64,000 nucleotides of DNA, taken from assembly GCA_023052935.1 (NCBI GenBank), contig CM041295.1:167144366-167208365 (forward strand). Reading direction: 5' to 3'. The notes under the pieces were generated by a model. That model searched no databases. It was not told the DNA's origin and saw only the letters and a program-made list of their open reading frames with translations. The position numbers and the translations under genes are program-made. Position 1 is the stretch's first letter, and each line of letters begins with the position of its first letter. The stretch is from Piezodorus guildinii. Taxonomy: Eukaryota; Arthropoda; Insecta; Hemiptera; Pentatomidae. Below, piece by piece: positions 44,768 through 55,202 of the stretch.

Positions 44768-44770
44768 TTA
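44765..44770 (-). promoter_or_regulatory. ORF1 stop/ORF2 start junction TAAATG
   Basis: The ORF1 stop TAA and the ORF2 ATG touch and are in the same frame, so ORF2 could be made by termination-reinitiation or by stop readthrough (giving a 1331-residue fusion). Some related elements reinitiate at overlapping TAATG. The J2 copy keeps the same six bases at 22975-22980. Confidence 0.7.
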
Positions 44771-46084
44771 TGGATTTTTTAAGTTAGGAATAAGATTTGA
44801 TACAAGATTCGTGAGGATTGTTATTAGGGGTATGACAAGGGATTTGATTTCGGAAATGAAGGATGTCATCAAACTGGTAAGATCTGTGGCATTTGAAGGA
44901 GGGGGAATATGAGAGATTTGTTGTGGATGAGGATTTTTAGGACTGATTACGTTTTGAGGAAGAGGTATTTGTGGAATGGATTGAGGATATTGAGGTACAT
45001 TTCGTAGTTCCGGCAGGGCCTCGGCTTCAGTACATTGGTTCCCACCTCCAAGTAAGTGGGCAAATGATACATTGGCATCGATTAATTTTGAGGGTTCTCT
45101 TCTAGTTCTAGCCTGTCTTGTTGTTTCATCCAGTACTTGGGGTTTTTGATACCTGGTCCTTAGCTCCTTATAGATTTGGCATCCTTTGTAGTTGGCCGGG
45201 TGGTCCTTGAGGCAATGAGCACATACAGCGGGTGTTGACTTCGGTTTTGTACATTCCACAGACTTGTGCTGTTCACCGCATTTCACGCAGCGTGGTATGT
45301 GGTGACAGTAACTTCTGGTATGACCATACTGACAATTGTAACACTGAACAATTTCTCTCTTTGTATAAGGTTTTTCGACTCTTACACTTGTATAATACAG
45401 TCTTTTTAGATCATAAATGTTTTCTACTCCTGCTAATGGTTCCAAGTCAGCGAAGAATAGAGGCAGTTGAACTCTATCTTTTATGACATTAGTGACTTGT
45501 CGCACTTTGTAACCCATCTCCATGAGTTCTTCTTTGATAGCGTCAACTGGTGTTGAAGGGTGTAGATTTCTGATCACAACTCTAAGAGCTCTCTCTTGCC
45601 GTAGCTGATAAGTGTGAAAATCCGCTTTAGTTTCAGTTAGGTATTTCACAATTTTTCTATATGCCTCGGCGGTGGTCGGTGATATTTTGGTGTCATTGAT
45701 TCTACTCATACAGTAGTAGCTGGTGGATTCGGTAATCTTGTTTAGTTGCGCACATAACAACTGGAAATTTTTAATATTTTTGACAAATATCGGTGGAGGC
45801 CGTGGTTCACTGGGTGTAGGAGCAGATTCCATGTTTTCTTTTTCATTATGTAGGATTTGAAAAGGATTTGGGGTGAAAAACGGAGATTCGTCAGTCATCC
45901 CCTGTGACGATGTGCCGGGCTGTGGTTCAGATTCTGTATTAGAACCTGAAGGGGTTGCTTGTTGATTTAATTTTTTATTAGTATCACGGCGGGGTCTTTG
46001 TTTTATGGGAGACGTGATTGAACCACTAGATCTAGATCTTTTAGTTGATGCTTTGGAGGACATCACTTGGTGAAAATATCGCAT
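44768..46084 (-). CDS. J1 ORF1: gag-like RNA-binding protein
   Basis: 438 residues from the first Met (46084). A second Met at 46063, before S-S-K-A-S-T-K-R-S-R-S-S, is an equally plausible start. The N-terminus is basic and Ser/Pro-rich. The middle matches jockey gag PRE_C2HC-type domains (L-R-V-V-I-R-N-L-H-P-S-T-P-V-D-A-I-K, then L-P-L-F-F-A-D-L-E-P). Three CCHC fingers follow: C-Y-N-C-Q-Y-G-H-T-R-S-Y-C, C-V-K-C-G-E-Q-H-K-S-V-E-C and C-A-H-C-L-K-D-H...G-C. A Pro/Gln-rich linker and a hydrophobic end (L-V-I-P-L-I-T-I-L-T-N-L-V) close it. It probably coats element RNA and helps nuclear targeting; the role is from the family. The frame is intact and ends TAA immediately before ORF2. Confidence 0.93.
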   Translation of the reverse strand: MRYFHQVMSSKASTKRSRSSGSITSPIKQRPRRDTNKKLNQQATPSGSNTESEPQPGTSSQGMTDESPFFTPNPFQILHNEKENMESAPTPSEPRPPPIFVKNIKNFQLLCAQLNKITESTSYYCMSRINDTKISPTTAEAYRKIVKYLTETKADFHTYQLRQERALRVVIRNLHPSTPVDAIKEELMEMGYKVRQVTNVIKDRVQLPLFFADLEPLAGVENIYDLKRLYYTSVRVEKPYTKREIVQCYNCQYGHTRSYCHHIPRCVKCGEQHKSVECTKPKSTPAVCAHCLKDHPANYKGCQIYKELRTRYQKPQVLDETTRQARTRREPSKLIDANVSFAHLLGGGNQCTEAEALPELRNVPQYPQSIPQIPLPQNVISPKNPHPQQISHIPPPSNATDLTSLMTSFISEIKSLVIPLITILTNLVSNLIPNLKNP

Positions 46085-46392
46085 TTCATGTGAAGAAGAA
46101 AATAACTAGATGTTGGTAATAAAACAATAACTAAAGAAAAGAAAACCAATCCCGGCCTTGCCGAGCTATTGGCAATCAGCTGATGTGAAGAGGTTACCCA
46201 GCATTCACTTTACACCGTAAATTGTAACAAAACTTACTGTTGTTTGCTCCAATATTTACTGCTGTTGTTATCCTGTATTCTGGTGATGTTTTCAAGATTG
46301 CACTGAAGAGAATTCAAACTGAAAAAGCATGAAATCCAAGAGCCGATTTGAAAGATGACTGCTATACACATGCGCATGCGCAGAAGCAAGAA

Positions 46393-47359
46393 AATAAATG
46401 CGTAATTCGACCTTTAGAAATTAATTGTACTTCTATTTAGCGTTTTTAAAGGACTTGAGAGTTCATCAGGTAAAATGAAAAAGATGATTTAGATAAAACT
46501 AAATGATGAGAATACAAATATGTAAAAGAATCGATTTCGTAAAAAATGTCCTTTAGTACCTTTTGGAAATCAACGTCTCAATTAATCATTAATCATGAAT
46601 CAAATTTGCACTATATTTATTATTACTCTGTTAAAAAACTTGTTAATAAGATAATTTGAAATTAAAAAAAAAAAAAATAAATAAACAACCAGGGGAAAAA
46701 TATTATAAAATGTTAGTCCAGAAACAATAGTAAAGTAGTAAATATATTAATATAATTTAAAAAAAAAAAACGTGCGAAAGTTGAAAATTCACTATCGATA
46801 AATTAAAAGAACTTATGGTAAATATAGGAATTTGTCAACTATCAATTAGACTTTATTAATATACGATAATAACCTGAAGGAGATAACAATAATTAATTGT
46901 GGTTTAAAACGTTCCTTAATTAGTCATGCCACAAAACATTTAATAAGATATCAATATGACATAATAATTAATTTTTTATGGCAGCCTCCCATGGATTGGT
47001 AAACTCGTTTCATGGGAGGTCCAATTCATTTTTATTGAATCCTTGTTTATATATAACAAATATATAGTACTCAGTGTTTATATATACCAATATATATTTG
47101 TTATAACTTTATCGGAGCTACGGCCAATAGGCTTAGTGCAAGCAGACATTGTCGGAAAAAAAGTATACGACTTACATTCTTCAACTAAGTCCTTTCAGGT
47201 AAAGCGCAAATTTTACTAACTGCTGGGCCCGAAAAGATAATATAAAATTAGAACTATGTTTCTTACATATGCTCGGAGCTTTATAAATTCATCAAAAATT
47301 ATATATTATAAAAATAAAATAAATTGATATATTTCCGTAAGTCACGTAGAATAGAATAC

Positions 47360-47438
<79 letters not shown>

Positions 47439-49417
47439 TTTTTTTTTTTTTTTTTTTTCTGTTAAAAAAATATATATCGTATGAATGTTTTACTTTATCA
47501 CTATTAAAAATGTCCTAAATTGGACTGATTGTAATATTATTCAATAAAGAATTGTTTTCATATAAAAAAATATTTCTATTAGAATGTGAAATCATATCCA
47601 AGCTATCATAAAAAATAATTTATAGTTAAAAAATAAATGAATACATATATATTATTGTATGAATCAAGTATCACAATACAACTAATTCTATAAAATAAAA
47701 ATAAGTGATTAAAACTTCAAAAGGTCTCTGATTGTGTTCCAGGCTAACACCAAAAGCTTTATCGGAGAGTTTCATTTACACACCAGAACTTATTTCAATG
47801 GAAATCTTCGATAAAAACTGTTCATTCATTCATTCAACTATTCCATATCCATTATATGCCGGCACAAGACAAAACAAATATAAATAATATTAAATGTAAA
47901 TATGCTATGAAAGGGAATGGTGTTTTGAAAACAGAAATAATACCATGTTATTGGAAAGAAAGTTTTTTAATTATGTAAACTCAGAACAGAAATAGAAATG
48001 GATCATTAGGTATCTTGAATATTACAAAACTAGGAAATAATACTTGAGTCATTATCGAATAGTGAACTTATTTAACAAATGCTCTAAGATAAGGCATCAA
48101 AACACCTAAGTAATATTATACAAATATGTAATATTATTGTTTTATCTATTACAAATACTTAAAATTCAATTCAGATTCATGCTAAACAGTCTTAAACTAA
48201 AATATAATGTATATGTATAATTTAATGTATAATGCAATAATGGGTATCAACTACTACACAATAATAGCAGAAACAATGTTCAACATCGATAGAATAATGA
48301 AAGGGCCGAGAAGTAAATGAGGTTAGGCGTTCTGGGAATAAGTTTCAATTTTATCGCCTATTGTCTTCTATAATAGTCAATGCTGCCTTGAAAACCGTTT
48401 AAATAAAAAAAATTCTATCCATGGTTTTCCAGTGAAAAGCATACCGTCAACATAACTAATTGAGGAAGGGATGACGAGTTGTAAACATTTAAAGGAAATA
48501 TTATAGCAGTGGAAATGTAGAATTCAAATTTTTTACAATCTTCGCGGTTAGGCGTAACTAATAAATTTTATTTAATAAGAAAAAACCGCCCATGAAAATG
48601 ACTGACTAAACTCAAGCGAACATTGATGTTGCCAACATATGATTCATCAGTGACAGCCAACCCGCTCAAGGATACCCCTCGCAAGTACAGGATATCGGAG
48701 GTTCTCATAGCGGGCGACTGATATTTCAGATTGGAGGAAAAGTTGAAAATTTTCCCAGAGGAAAACAGAAACTAACAGGTTCCCAAGAGTCGTCACTGCT
48801 ATCAACGGATCAGAAAACTAAGTCGAAATCTACGTCTTATAAATCGAAATATAGAAAGAAAATTAGGAAAAGAAAAGTTCTTGGACACTCGGTTAGAAGG
48901 TATACTATTCAAGAAACGGTTAAATAATAATCGCCTTAGACACTTTTCCAACACTATACCGTGACAAATCGTTCCCGTTCAGCAACTGTGCGGAAAAAAA
49001 ACCAAGTTGCGTTCCAGTTTCTTGCGAATTCTAGCTCTTTGTGAAACGGTCATTTATTAGCCGGTATCAATTATATAAAGGATAATATGTCCAAGAACTC
49101 AATAATACCATGATTCCATTAGAAGGTGGTGTGTTGATAATGTCTCAATGATAACTAAATTCGTTTAACCAATCGCTAACCCGATCATTTCTAGTAGCCC
49201 ACGATCAAAATCGCATAAATTTAACACAATCAACATCATCCAATTATCATGTCACAAAAATGGCAATAGAGCTGTTATGTACCTGAGCATTTTTTTCATC
49301 TTTTCATTCGCGTAGATTTGTATATTCGCACTTGGTAGTATTGTAGTCAGCCAATACTGTATCAGTTAACTTGGATTAGTTAAGAACGATATTTCACACG
49401 AACAGGTCTATTAAGGG
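46393..49417. other. AT-rich interval; no gene recognised
   Basis: 46393-46570 continues the repeat in which J1 sits (TTAAAGGACTTGAGAGTT matches 54113-54131). 46987-47012 is a hairpin with a 9-bp stem, CCTCCCATG...CATGGGAGG. 47363-47459 is (AT)n then T-rich. 48600-49060 is somewhat GC-richer with short open frames, none supportable as an exon. Confidence 0.5.
47363..47459. repeat. (AT)n followed by T run
   Basis: About 67 bases of alternating AT, then about 30 bases that are nearly all T. Confidence 0.95.
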
Positions 49418-50000
49418 CTACAACAAACACATTAAACTGAAGAGAACATTAATGAAAATAAACAAACATAGTACATAATGTTGGAGAACAACTGCGATGT
49501 GATGTCGAAGAATCAGCCGGCCCACTGAGGCTGGCACTGTAGAACCACGGGGATGGACAAACCCGTGAATTCTTTCAGTGCCATTCTCAGGAGGAAGCTG
49601 TGCGGCGACTGGCTCTCGAAGGGGACTGCCACTGCCCGCCGGGCCAGGATCATACCAAGCGGAGGGGGGGTTCCGCTTCTCTGCTCTTCTGGAGGGGGTA
49701 TACCCCCCTCCGTCGGCGGAACAGTTCACCCGGCTAAGGCTGTAGAGAAAAAAAAATAACAAAATAAAAAAAACTTAAAAAAAAAAACGAGGTAGCTAGA
49801 GTGAAACGAACCGATCCCAGCTCCTATCCACAGGAACTACACTTCCCCGATCCAATCAGCGCAAGTGAACCAAGCATAACCCATTCTCGGTGAGGGGTAA
49901 GAAGAGACTTTTGTTCCAGCTGGAAATACTCCTAAGCGATGACTTGCTGAAGGTAAATATCTTGGCGGAGAGTTACTGTCATGCCAGCCTCGTCGTTTGC
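49418..50000. other. GC-rich island, unidentified
   Basis: The most GC-rich stretch in the right half: 49500-49740 includes GGAGGGGGGGTTCCGCTTCT and GGAGGGGGTATACCCCCCTCC, a near-perfect palindrome. The minus strand is open from 49762 to 49418 with G-S-G-S-P-L-R-E-P and R-I-H-G-F-V-H-P-R-G, not recognised. It could be part of an R1-type element or a first exon/promoter; neither is established. Confidence 0.35.
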
Positions 50001-50769
50001 GTCGACTTCTCATACCAGTGTTTATATAAATTACTTCATTTCTAATTCGACCATCATTCTATAAGAATGTAATTGAAAGAATAAATTTTCAGAAGATCCA
50101 TTATTACTTGCACTGATATAACATGTTGGACAATATCGTAATAGTTTTGACCATGAAATGAAAGGTACAGGCAAATTTACATCATGAAGCGTCATTTTTT
50201 CAAACTCTTAAGTTTTATTTTAAGTCTTGAAAGATGAAACAATAAAATTTTATAAATTTTTTTTTCACGGAGATTACTTGATTGCACAAATCTTGTATTT
50301 TTTTTTTTGGATTAATTGTACTGATAGACTTGCACTCAGTCACCAATACGATTTATAATTAAAACAATTTGTTTTATAATAAATCTACATTAAATGCATT
50401 CATTAATGCGTTATTTTCTATTTTTGGGTACATATTGCTTGCTGGGATAAAAACACTGCTGAATTATAATTGAGGTTTTACTGAATTATAAAGCTAGAAT
50501 ATAACCTGTTTAAATCTAGAAAAGACAGAAAAGAGAGAAAATGTAGAGATATAACGAAGTAAGAACAGGCATGGTTAGCCCAACAAAATATTGAGCGATA
50601 GCACTTAGTGCAAGTACCAACGTGCGCTTCAAGCCGGTACACTAAAAAAATGTGTTGTGCGAGCTATAATTAGATGAGCTTTTGACATATGCAATTATTT
50701 CAACTTATTCTTTGCTCAATAAATGGCCATGAAAATAATAAGAAAATACAATTATTTTAACAAATTGAC
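50001..50769. other. AT-rich interval, nothing recognised
   Basis: No coding, RNA or repeat feature could be supported. Confidence 0.5.
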
Positions 50770-52330
50770 CTATATATGAAATATATAGTAAGGTAAAGTA
50801 TTACATTCCTGAGTATTTTCTTCGGAAATATATCTTTTGGAGTTCTTTGAAAAGGTGTGTGTGTCATTCTAACTCGAAAAAAAATAAGTTGAATAAAACT
50901 GAAATTGCATATTTTAAAAGCGTTTATGCCCGAGACATTACAGCAACTTTTTCATCTAAATCGGCAAACCACTTCTGGTAACCATTTGCTCATGGCTAAC
51001 CAACCACCATGCATTTTGCTCTTTTTTACAATTTTTTCAATAACGCCTTAAATGAATTTTGATTAAAATCGCTAAATTGACGTAAAATTAAATGACGTTT
51101 ATTATGATTTAGATTTCATTCTGATTAAAACTTTTTTTTTTCCCCAACAGAAGAATAGTAATATAAATATATGACGTAACCTTGGAGAGCTAAATATTTA
51201 TAAAAAAGAAGTTAACTTATATTGTATATAAGCTTTTGGAACGTAATGTGAAGTAACGAATTGGGGATAAACATAAGTGATTGTGTTAAAAAATTGTTGT
51301 GTTTTATATTGTTAAATTATTTAACCTGAAAGATATGTTTCTAATGAAAATGAATTAAATTCTTCAATTTTTTTTTAACTCTAAATTGTTTAATAGTTCT
51401 TATATTGATTTTAACAACCGAGATGAATGAATTTCGAGTGTTGCCCGTACCAGATTTTTAACTTTTTTGCTATTAACTGATATTTGAAATCTCAAATAAA
51501 ATTGATTTCTATATCAGATTTAATTATGTTTTTTCAGGTCAAATAATTATGTTTCATTAATTTTGGCCGCAAAATAAAAAATCTGGTGCGGGCAACACAC
51601 GACTTTCACTTACCTCCATTTTTAAAATCAATGAAAGAATTTTCATATACAGTTAGAGATAAAAATACGTGAAATTATTAAGGAATTAATTAAATTAAAT
51701 TTCTATAGAAACATGTGTTTGATTCAAAAATCTATTATATTATTATCTAAAATAATCAGTTAGTGTTATGTTCATTTCATCACTCTCTATTAACTTTTAA
51801 AAGCTTGTGTATGAGATGATAATATTTCTAAAATCTTTAGCTTTCCAACGGTATATCATACATGTATATTACTGCTCTTATGTTCAAAAACGAAAAATTG
51901 CATTAAAAAAATATTTTTTCTGTTTTCTCCTTTAGTTGGGTATCGAATTTATTCAATTTATATATTTACCAGTTTTTCATCAGCGTTAACAAGATAATCT
52001 AGTTATTATTATTGAATCTACAAAATTAAAGGTACTTTAGGGGAAGACAATTTAAAATATCGGCATTTAAGCCCTGTCAGACCATTTTTATCTAAATAAA
52101 ACCTACATGATATTAAAACCCATTAAATTTTACATCGATATAGCGAGTTTAATCATAATCGTCGGAACCGTTTTTGAGAAAATCGAAAAAAGGTGCAAAA
52201 TGCATGGTATAAAGTGCCTCTTCTGGTAGGCTCATTTTGATGTAAAAAGTTTTGTCACGTCTCGGGCGTATAGATGTCTTAAATATGAAATTTCAGTTTC
52301 ATAGGACTTACCGTTTCCGCCCGGGAGTTA

Positions 52331-52366
<36 letters not shown>

Positions 52367-52540
52367 ACACACAGACACACACACACACACAGACACACAC
52401 ACACACACACACAGACCTTTTTTCGGGACTTGGTTATTTGGACTCAGGGGACCCTAAAACGTGTATTTCCGTTGAAAACTGGAATTCGAAAATTTTCACG
52501 ATCGCAATACTTCCCCTTACTATATATAGTAAGTGAAAGT
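50770..52540. mobile_element. 1.77-kb imperfect palindrome (foldback-type element)
   Basis: The left half (50770 to about 51460) reads as a diverged inverted copy of the right half (about 51576 to 52540). Outer tips: AAATATATAGTAAGG against, reverse-complemented, TATATATAGTAAGGG. Middle: ATGCATTTTGC and GATTAAAATCGCTAAATTGA against their counterparts near 52200 and 52145. Centre: GTGTTGCCCGTACCAGATTTTT (51438-51459) against the inverted AAAAAATCTGGTGCGGGCAACAC (51576-51598). The arms are unequal through indels and the loop is about 115 bases. No transposase. Single arms occur at 19322-20035 and 55203-56048, and a tip at 33920-33990. Confidence 0.8.
52331..52416. repeat. (CA)n microsatellite inside the foldback arm
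   Basis: About 85 bases of CA with occasional GA steps. The homologous place in the arm at 55203-56048 also has a short CA run (ACACACACAC near 55909), so the microsatellite belongs to the family consensus. Confidence 0.95.
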
Positions 52541-53355
52541 AAAATGAAATGTTCTTTATAATTTTTATTTTATGTTAGAGTATCGGAAAAGGATTTTTTT
52601 AGAATGGGCATTCCTGTTTTAACGTTATTTTCAATTGACTAGATGTAAAGAAGCCCCGTTTTATATTTCTTTATATAGGCGATAAAGGATAGAAACGCTA
52701 ATTTGTTATCAAGAATGGAAACTTGTTGAGGAATACGAAAAGGTAGAAATAAGGATTATCAAATGATGGGTTGTGGGGTAAGGGGGTAATGGTGAATTAG
52801 AAGGATAAAGGTGAAATAGAAAACAGTTGAACGAATTTTCCTTTGAAAAGGAGATCCGTTAGCCAATGATGGATGTAAGTGACAGGTGGAGGTGGAGTTG
52901 TAGGGAACATCTGCCGCCTGGCACCTGTTCTCTGCTCACCGTACCTAGTCACTTCACTTCATTTCACGGAATCTTACAAATATTCCTTCTTTATTGTTTA
53001 ATTTTCAAACAGAATACGATAAAAAAAATTATAAATAGCCCTTGAAATAGTTTTATTCAGGAAAGTCCTTTGAAAATGTAAATATTTTCCTTTATTGGCG
53101 TAAATTAACCTCCCTTATATAGACTGTTACCTATCTCTTTTTTTGTGGAGATTCATTGAAATAGAAGGGAGTTGCAATTTTAAAAAGTGTCCTTTTTAGT
53201 TCCCTAACATAGTTACCACTATTAATATTTGGATTTATATCTTTTTTAAAATGGACTCTAGTAAAAAACAGTGGATCTCTTAAATTTTGGATCGTAACCT
53301 AGTTACCAGACATTCAGGGCTTCTACATTGAGTTAATACTCAATTCTTCATCTAA
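52541..53355. other. No gene recognised
   Basis: 52840-52960 is GC-richer (GGTGGAGGTGGAGTTG, CTGCCGCCTGGCACCTG) but has no supported frame. 53240-53310 resembles 37070-37130, so it is probably old repeat DNA. Confidence 0.4.
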
Positions 53356-53367
53356 TAAACCAACAGC

Positions 53368-53790
53368 TATACTGGTGATGCGGCTGACTGAGAGGCGCTG
53401 GGAACTCATGGTGTTGTGCCACTCCATCCACTTCTGGGTGTAGGGTTCGATTCGGAGTTCCCAGGGGCAGTATGTAAATAATGTATATAGGTATGAATGT
53501 GGCCAAGATTTTATTTACTTTATATTTTATTTTTATTTTTATTTGTTAGTTAAGTTTACTTATCTTATTTCATCTTATGTTATTATATATATATATATAT
53601 ATTATTTATTTATGCATTATTATTATTATATATATTTTTTTATTATTGTTATGTCTGTTTTGTTTTGTTTTTACTGTGTACATATGGTATGAATGACTTC
53701 TTTTAGCCCTAATACTTATTGCCCAAGATAGTGGCAGATTGTATTATTTCCCAATAAAGCAATATTATTACTTTGTCACGAAAAAAATAA
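53368..53790 (+). mobile_element. tRNA-derived SINE family 3 (Leu/Ser-tRNA-like head)
   Basis: The head GATGCGGCTGACTGAGAGGC and GGCGCTGGGAACTC, then GGGTTCGATTC (B box) after a long middle stretch, look like a class II tRNA (Leu or Ser) with a long variable arm. The body runs through an AT-rich section to CCCAATAAAGCAATATT and an A-rich AAATAAATAAAT tail. AATAAACCAACA occurs on both sides (about 53356-53367 and 53799-53810), a 12-bp target duplication. Confidence 0.7.
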
Positions 53791-53909
53791 ATAAATAAAA
53801 TAAACCAACAAATATTGGGAACTAGTGGTTCTAATTAATTTTTGGTTTTGTTATTTTAGTGCTTATTTGGTACGTTAATTTTCAAAAGATACTATTTCCA
53901 TTTTAAGAA

Positions 53910-54260
53910 CTTTTACAGGGAGCGCAAAAATCTATCATAAATCTATTCTTAAATCCATTTATCTGATTTTTTTTTCGCATTAAAATTTAGAATTGTTTTA
54001 TTAATACATTAATAACATTATTTTTACGTTATTGAAGGAAATAGTTTAGTATAATTTGGAGCGAAATTAAAAGTTTACTTAGTATCTTTAGAAAACGATT
54101 TTTGAATCGCAATCTTAAAGGACTTGAGTGTTATTTTTTTTTATGAAATGGTCTGACTGGGATGTATAATATTAAACGATTTGAATACTAATATGTTGAA
54201 ATATAAATTTCGTTAAAAATGTACTTTAGTACCTTTTTGCAAAGCGACGTTTCAATTATA
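53910..54260. repeat. Dispersed repeat, paralogous empty site for J1
   Basis: Matches 41460-41610 on its left and 46393-46570 on its right, with no J1 between (TAGTATAATTTGGAGCGAAA in place of the insertion). A looser relative is near 27480-27680. Identity of the repeat is unknown. Confidence 0.65.
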
Positions 54261-54325
54261 GTTGTGGGTATGAAATTATGGGCCACAAACTAATTTATTT
54301 TAGTTAGCTAGTTAGGGGGTGATTG

Positions 54326-54612
54326 TTTGTTTATTTATTTAACGTATAAAAATAACTTTATGCTACTGATGTGATGCTACAGCGGGGGTCTAAAATTTTG
54401 CATATCCGGTTTAATTACGATAGGGATCTTTGACGAGTACCTGACATCGCACGGGCTCGGGACCACCTTTTTACTTTCCCTCTGAAGGATGGTATTGCGA
54501 AGGATTTTTTACTCCCATAAAAAAATCCTAGGGCCACCCACGGGTTTAAGTCCGTGACCTGGGGCATATAAGGCTGTTACGCAAGCCACCATGCTACAGG
54601 TGACCCCGTTCC
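54326..54612 (-). mobile_element. tRNA-derived SINE family 1, copy d
   Basis: The most diverged of the four copies: TCCCTCTGAAGGATGG, CACCCACGGGTTTAAGTCC where the B box is damaged, and small deletions. It is flanked by GTGATTG at 54319-54325 and 54613-54619. Confidence 0.85.
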
Positions 54613-54654
54613 GTGATTGAAACACACTAAATAAGTATAATTATTTATTGTTCT

Positions 54655-54688
54655 GACGTTTCTGCCTAAATTTTAGGTCATCTTCAGG
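54655..54688 (-). other. Hammerhead-like hairpin motif
   Basis: The minus strand reads CTGAAGA, a CCTAAA/TTTAGG hairpin, then GAAAC and GTC. CUGANGA-stem II-GAAA is the hammerhead core order, and such motifs are known in Penelope-like elements. Stem III is essentially absent and stem I arms do not pair here, so a working ribozyme is unlikely. It may be a relic of a retroelement end. Confidence 0.3.
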
Positions 54689-55202
54689 GCTAAAAAAATA
54701 CAAGATAACACTATATATATTGCATACCCCCCGTCCCCACGTACACACACACACAAATAACTTATCCTATAAAAAAAAAAAAGTTTAATCTTGATAATAT
54801 AATAATTGAGTTTTTGATTTCACGATTTTACCGTATGATTTTCAGTTTTTGGAAGTATGAAAGGACTGGGCCCACTGTGAAACCAAGGGGCAAGAGTAAA
54901 TTTGACTCCGCCACCATTTTGTCTTACCGCAACGTAGGTAATACTAATCCAATTTCTTTTCATTGATCGAATTGCTTTTCTCCGGCTTCCAGAACTAAAT
55001 AGTAAAACGAATTCAGCCACATGTCCACAAAGTGAGTCCAGTATTCTTCTCAACTGACCAAAACTCCCCCAGAACGGCCTTGATTATTCACTAGTCGACC
55101 AGTTATGTTCTTTGTCGGCAAATCGCTCGTATCAAACTCACAACGTGAATAATTATAAACATATTAGCATGAAAGAATAATTCTTACTATTAATAATAAA
55201 AT
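54689..55202. other. No gene recognised
   Basis: Includes a somewhat GC-richer block (54840-55080) with a 77-codon minus-strand frame that I do not recognise. It has no splice-site support. Confidence 0.35.

Larger units (their letters stand above)
41611..46385 (-). mobile_element. Apparently complete jockey-clade retrotransposon (J1)
   Basis: 4775 bp on the minus strand: a 5' UTR of about 300 bases starting TTCTGCGCATGCGCATG, ORF1 (46084-44768), ORF2 (44767-42089), a ~440-base 3' UTR, and a 34-base poly(A) (seen as poly(T) at 41611-41644). GCAAGAA occurs at 41604-41610 and 46386-46392, a 7-base target duplication. A paralogous repeat at 53910-54260 runs straight through the equivalent point without the element. 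Both ORFs are uninterrupted and all key motifs are present, so this copy is young and may be active. Expression is not shown by sequence. Confidence 0.93.

Noticed and set aside
47324..47518. Open frame of Y-I repeats
   Set aside because: Translation of an (AT)n and T-run tract.
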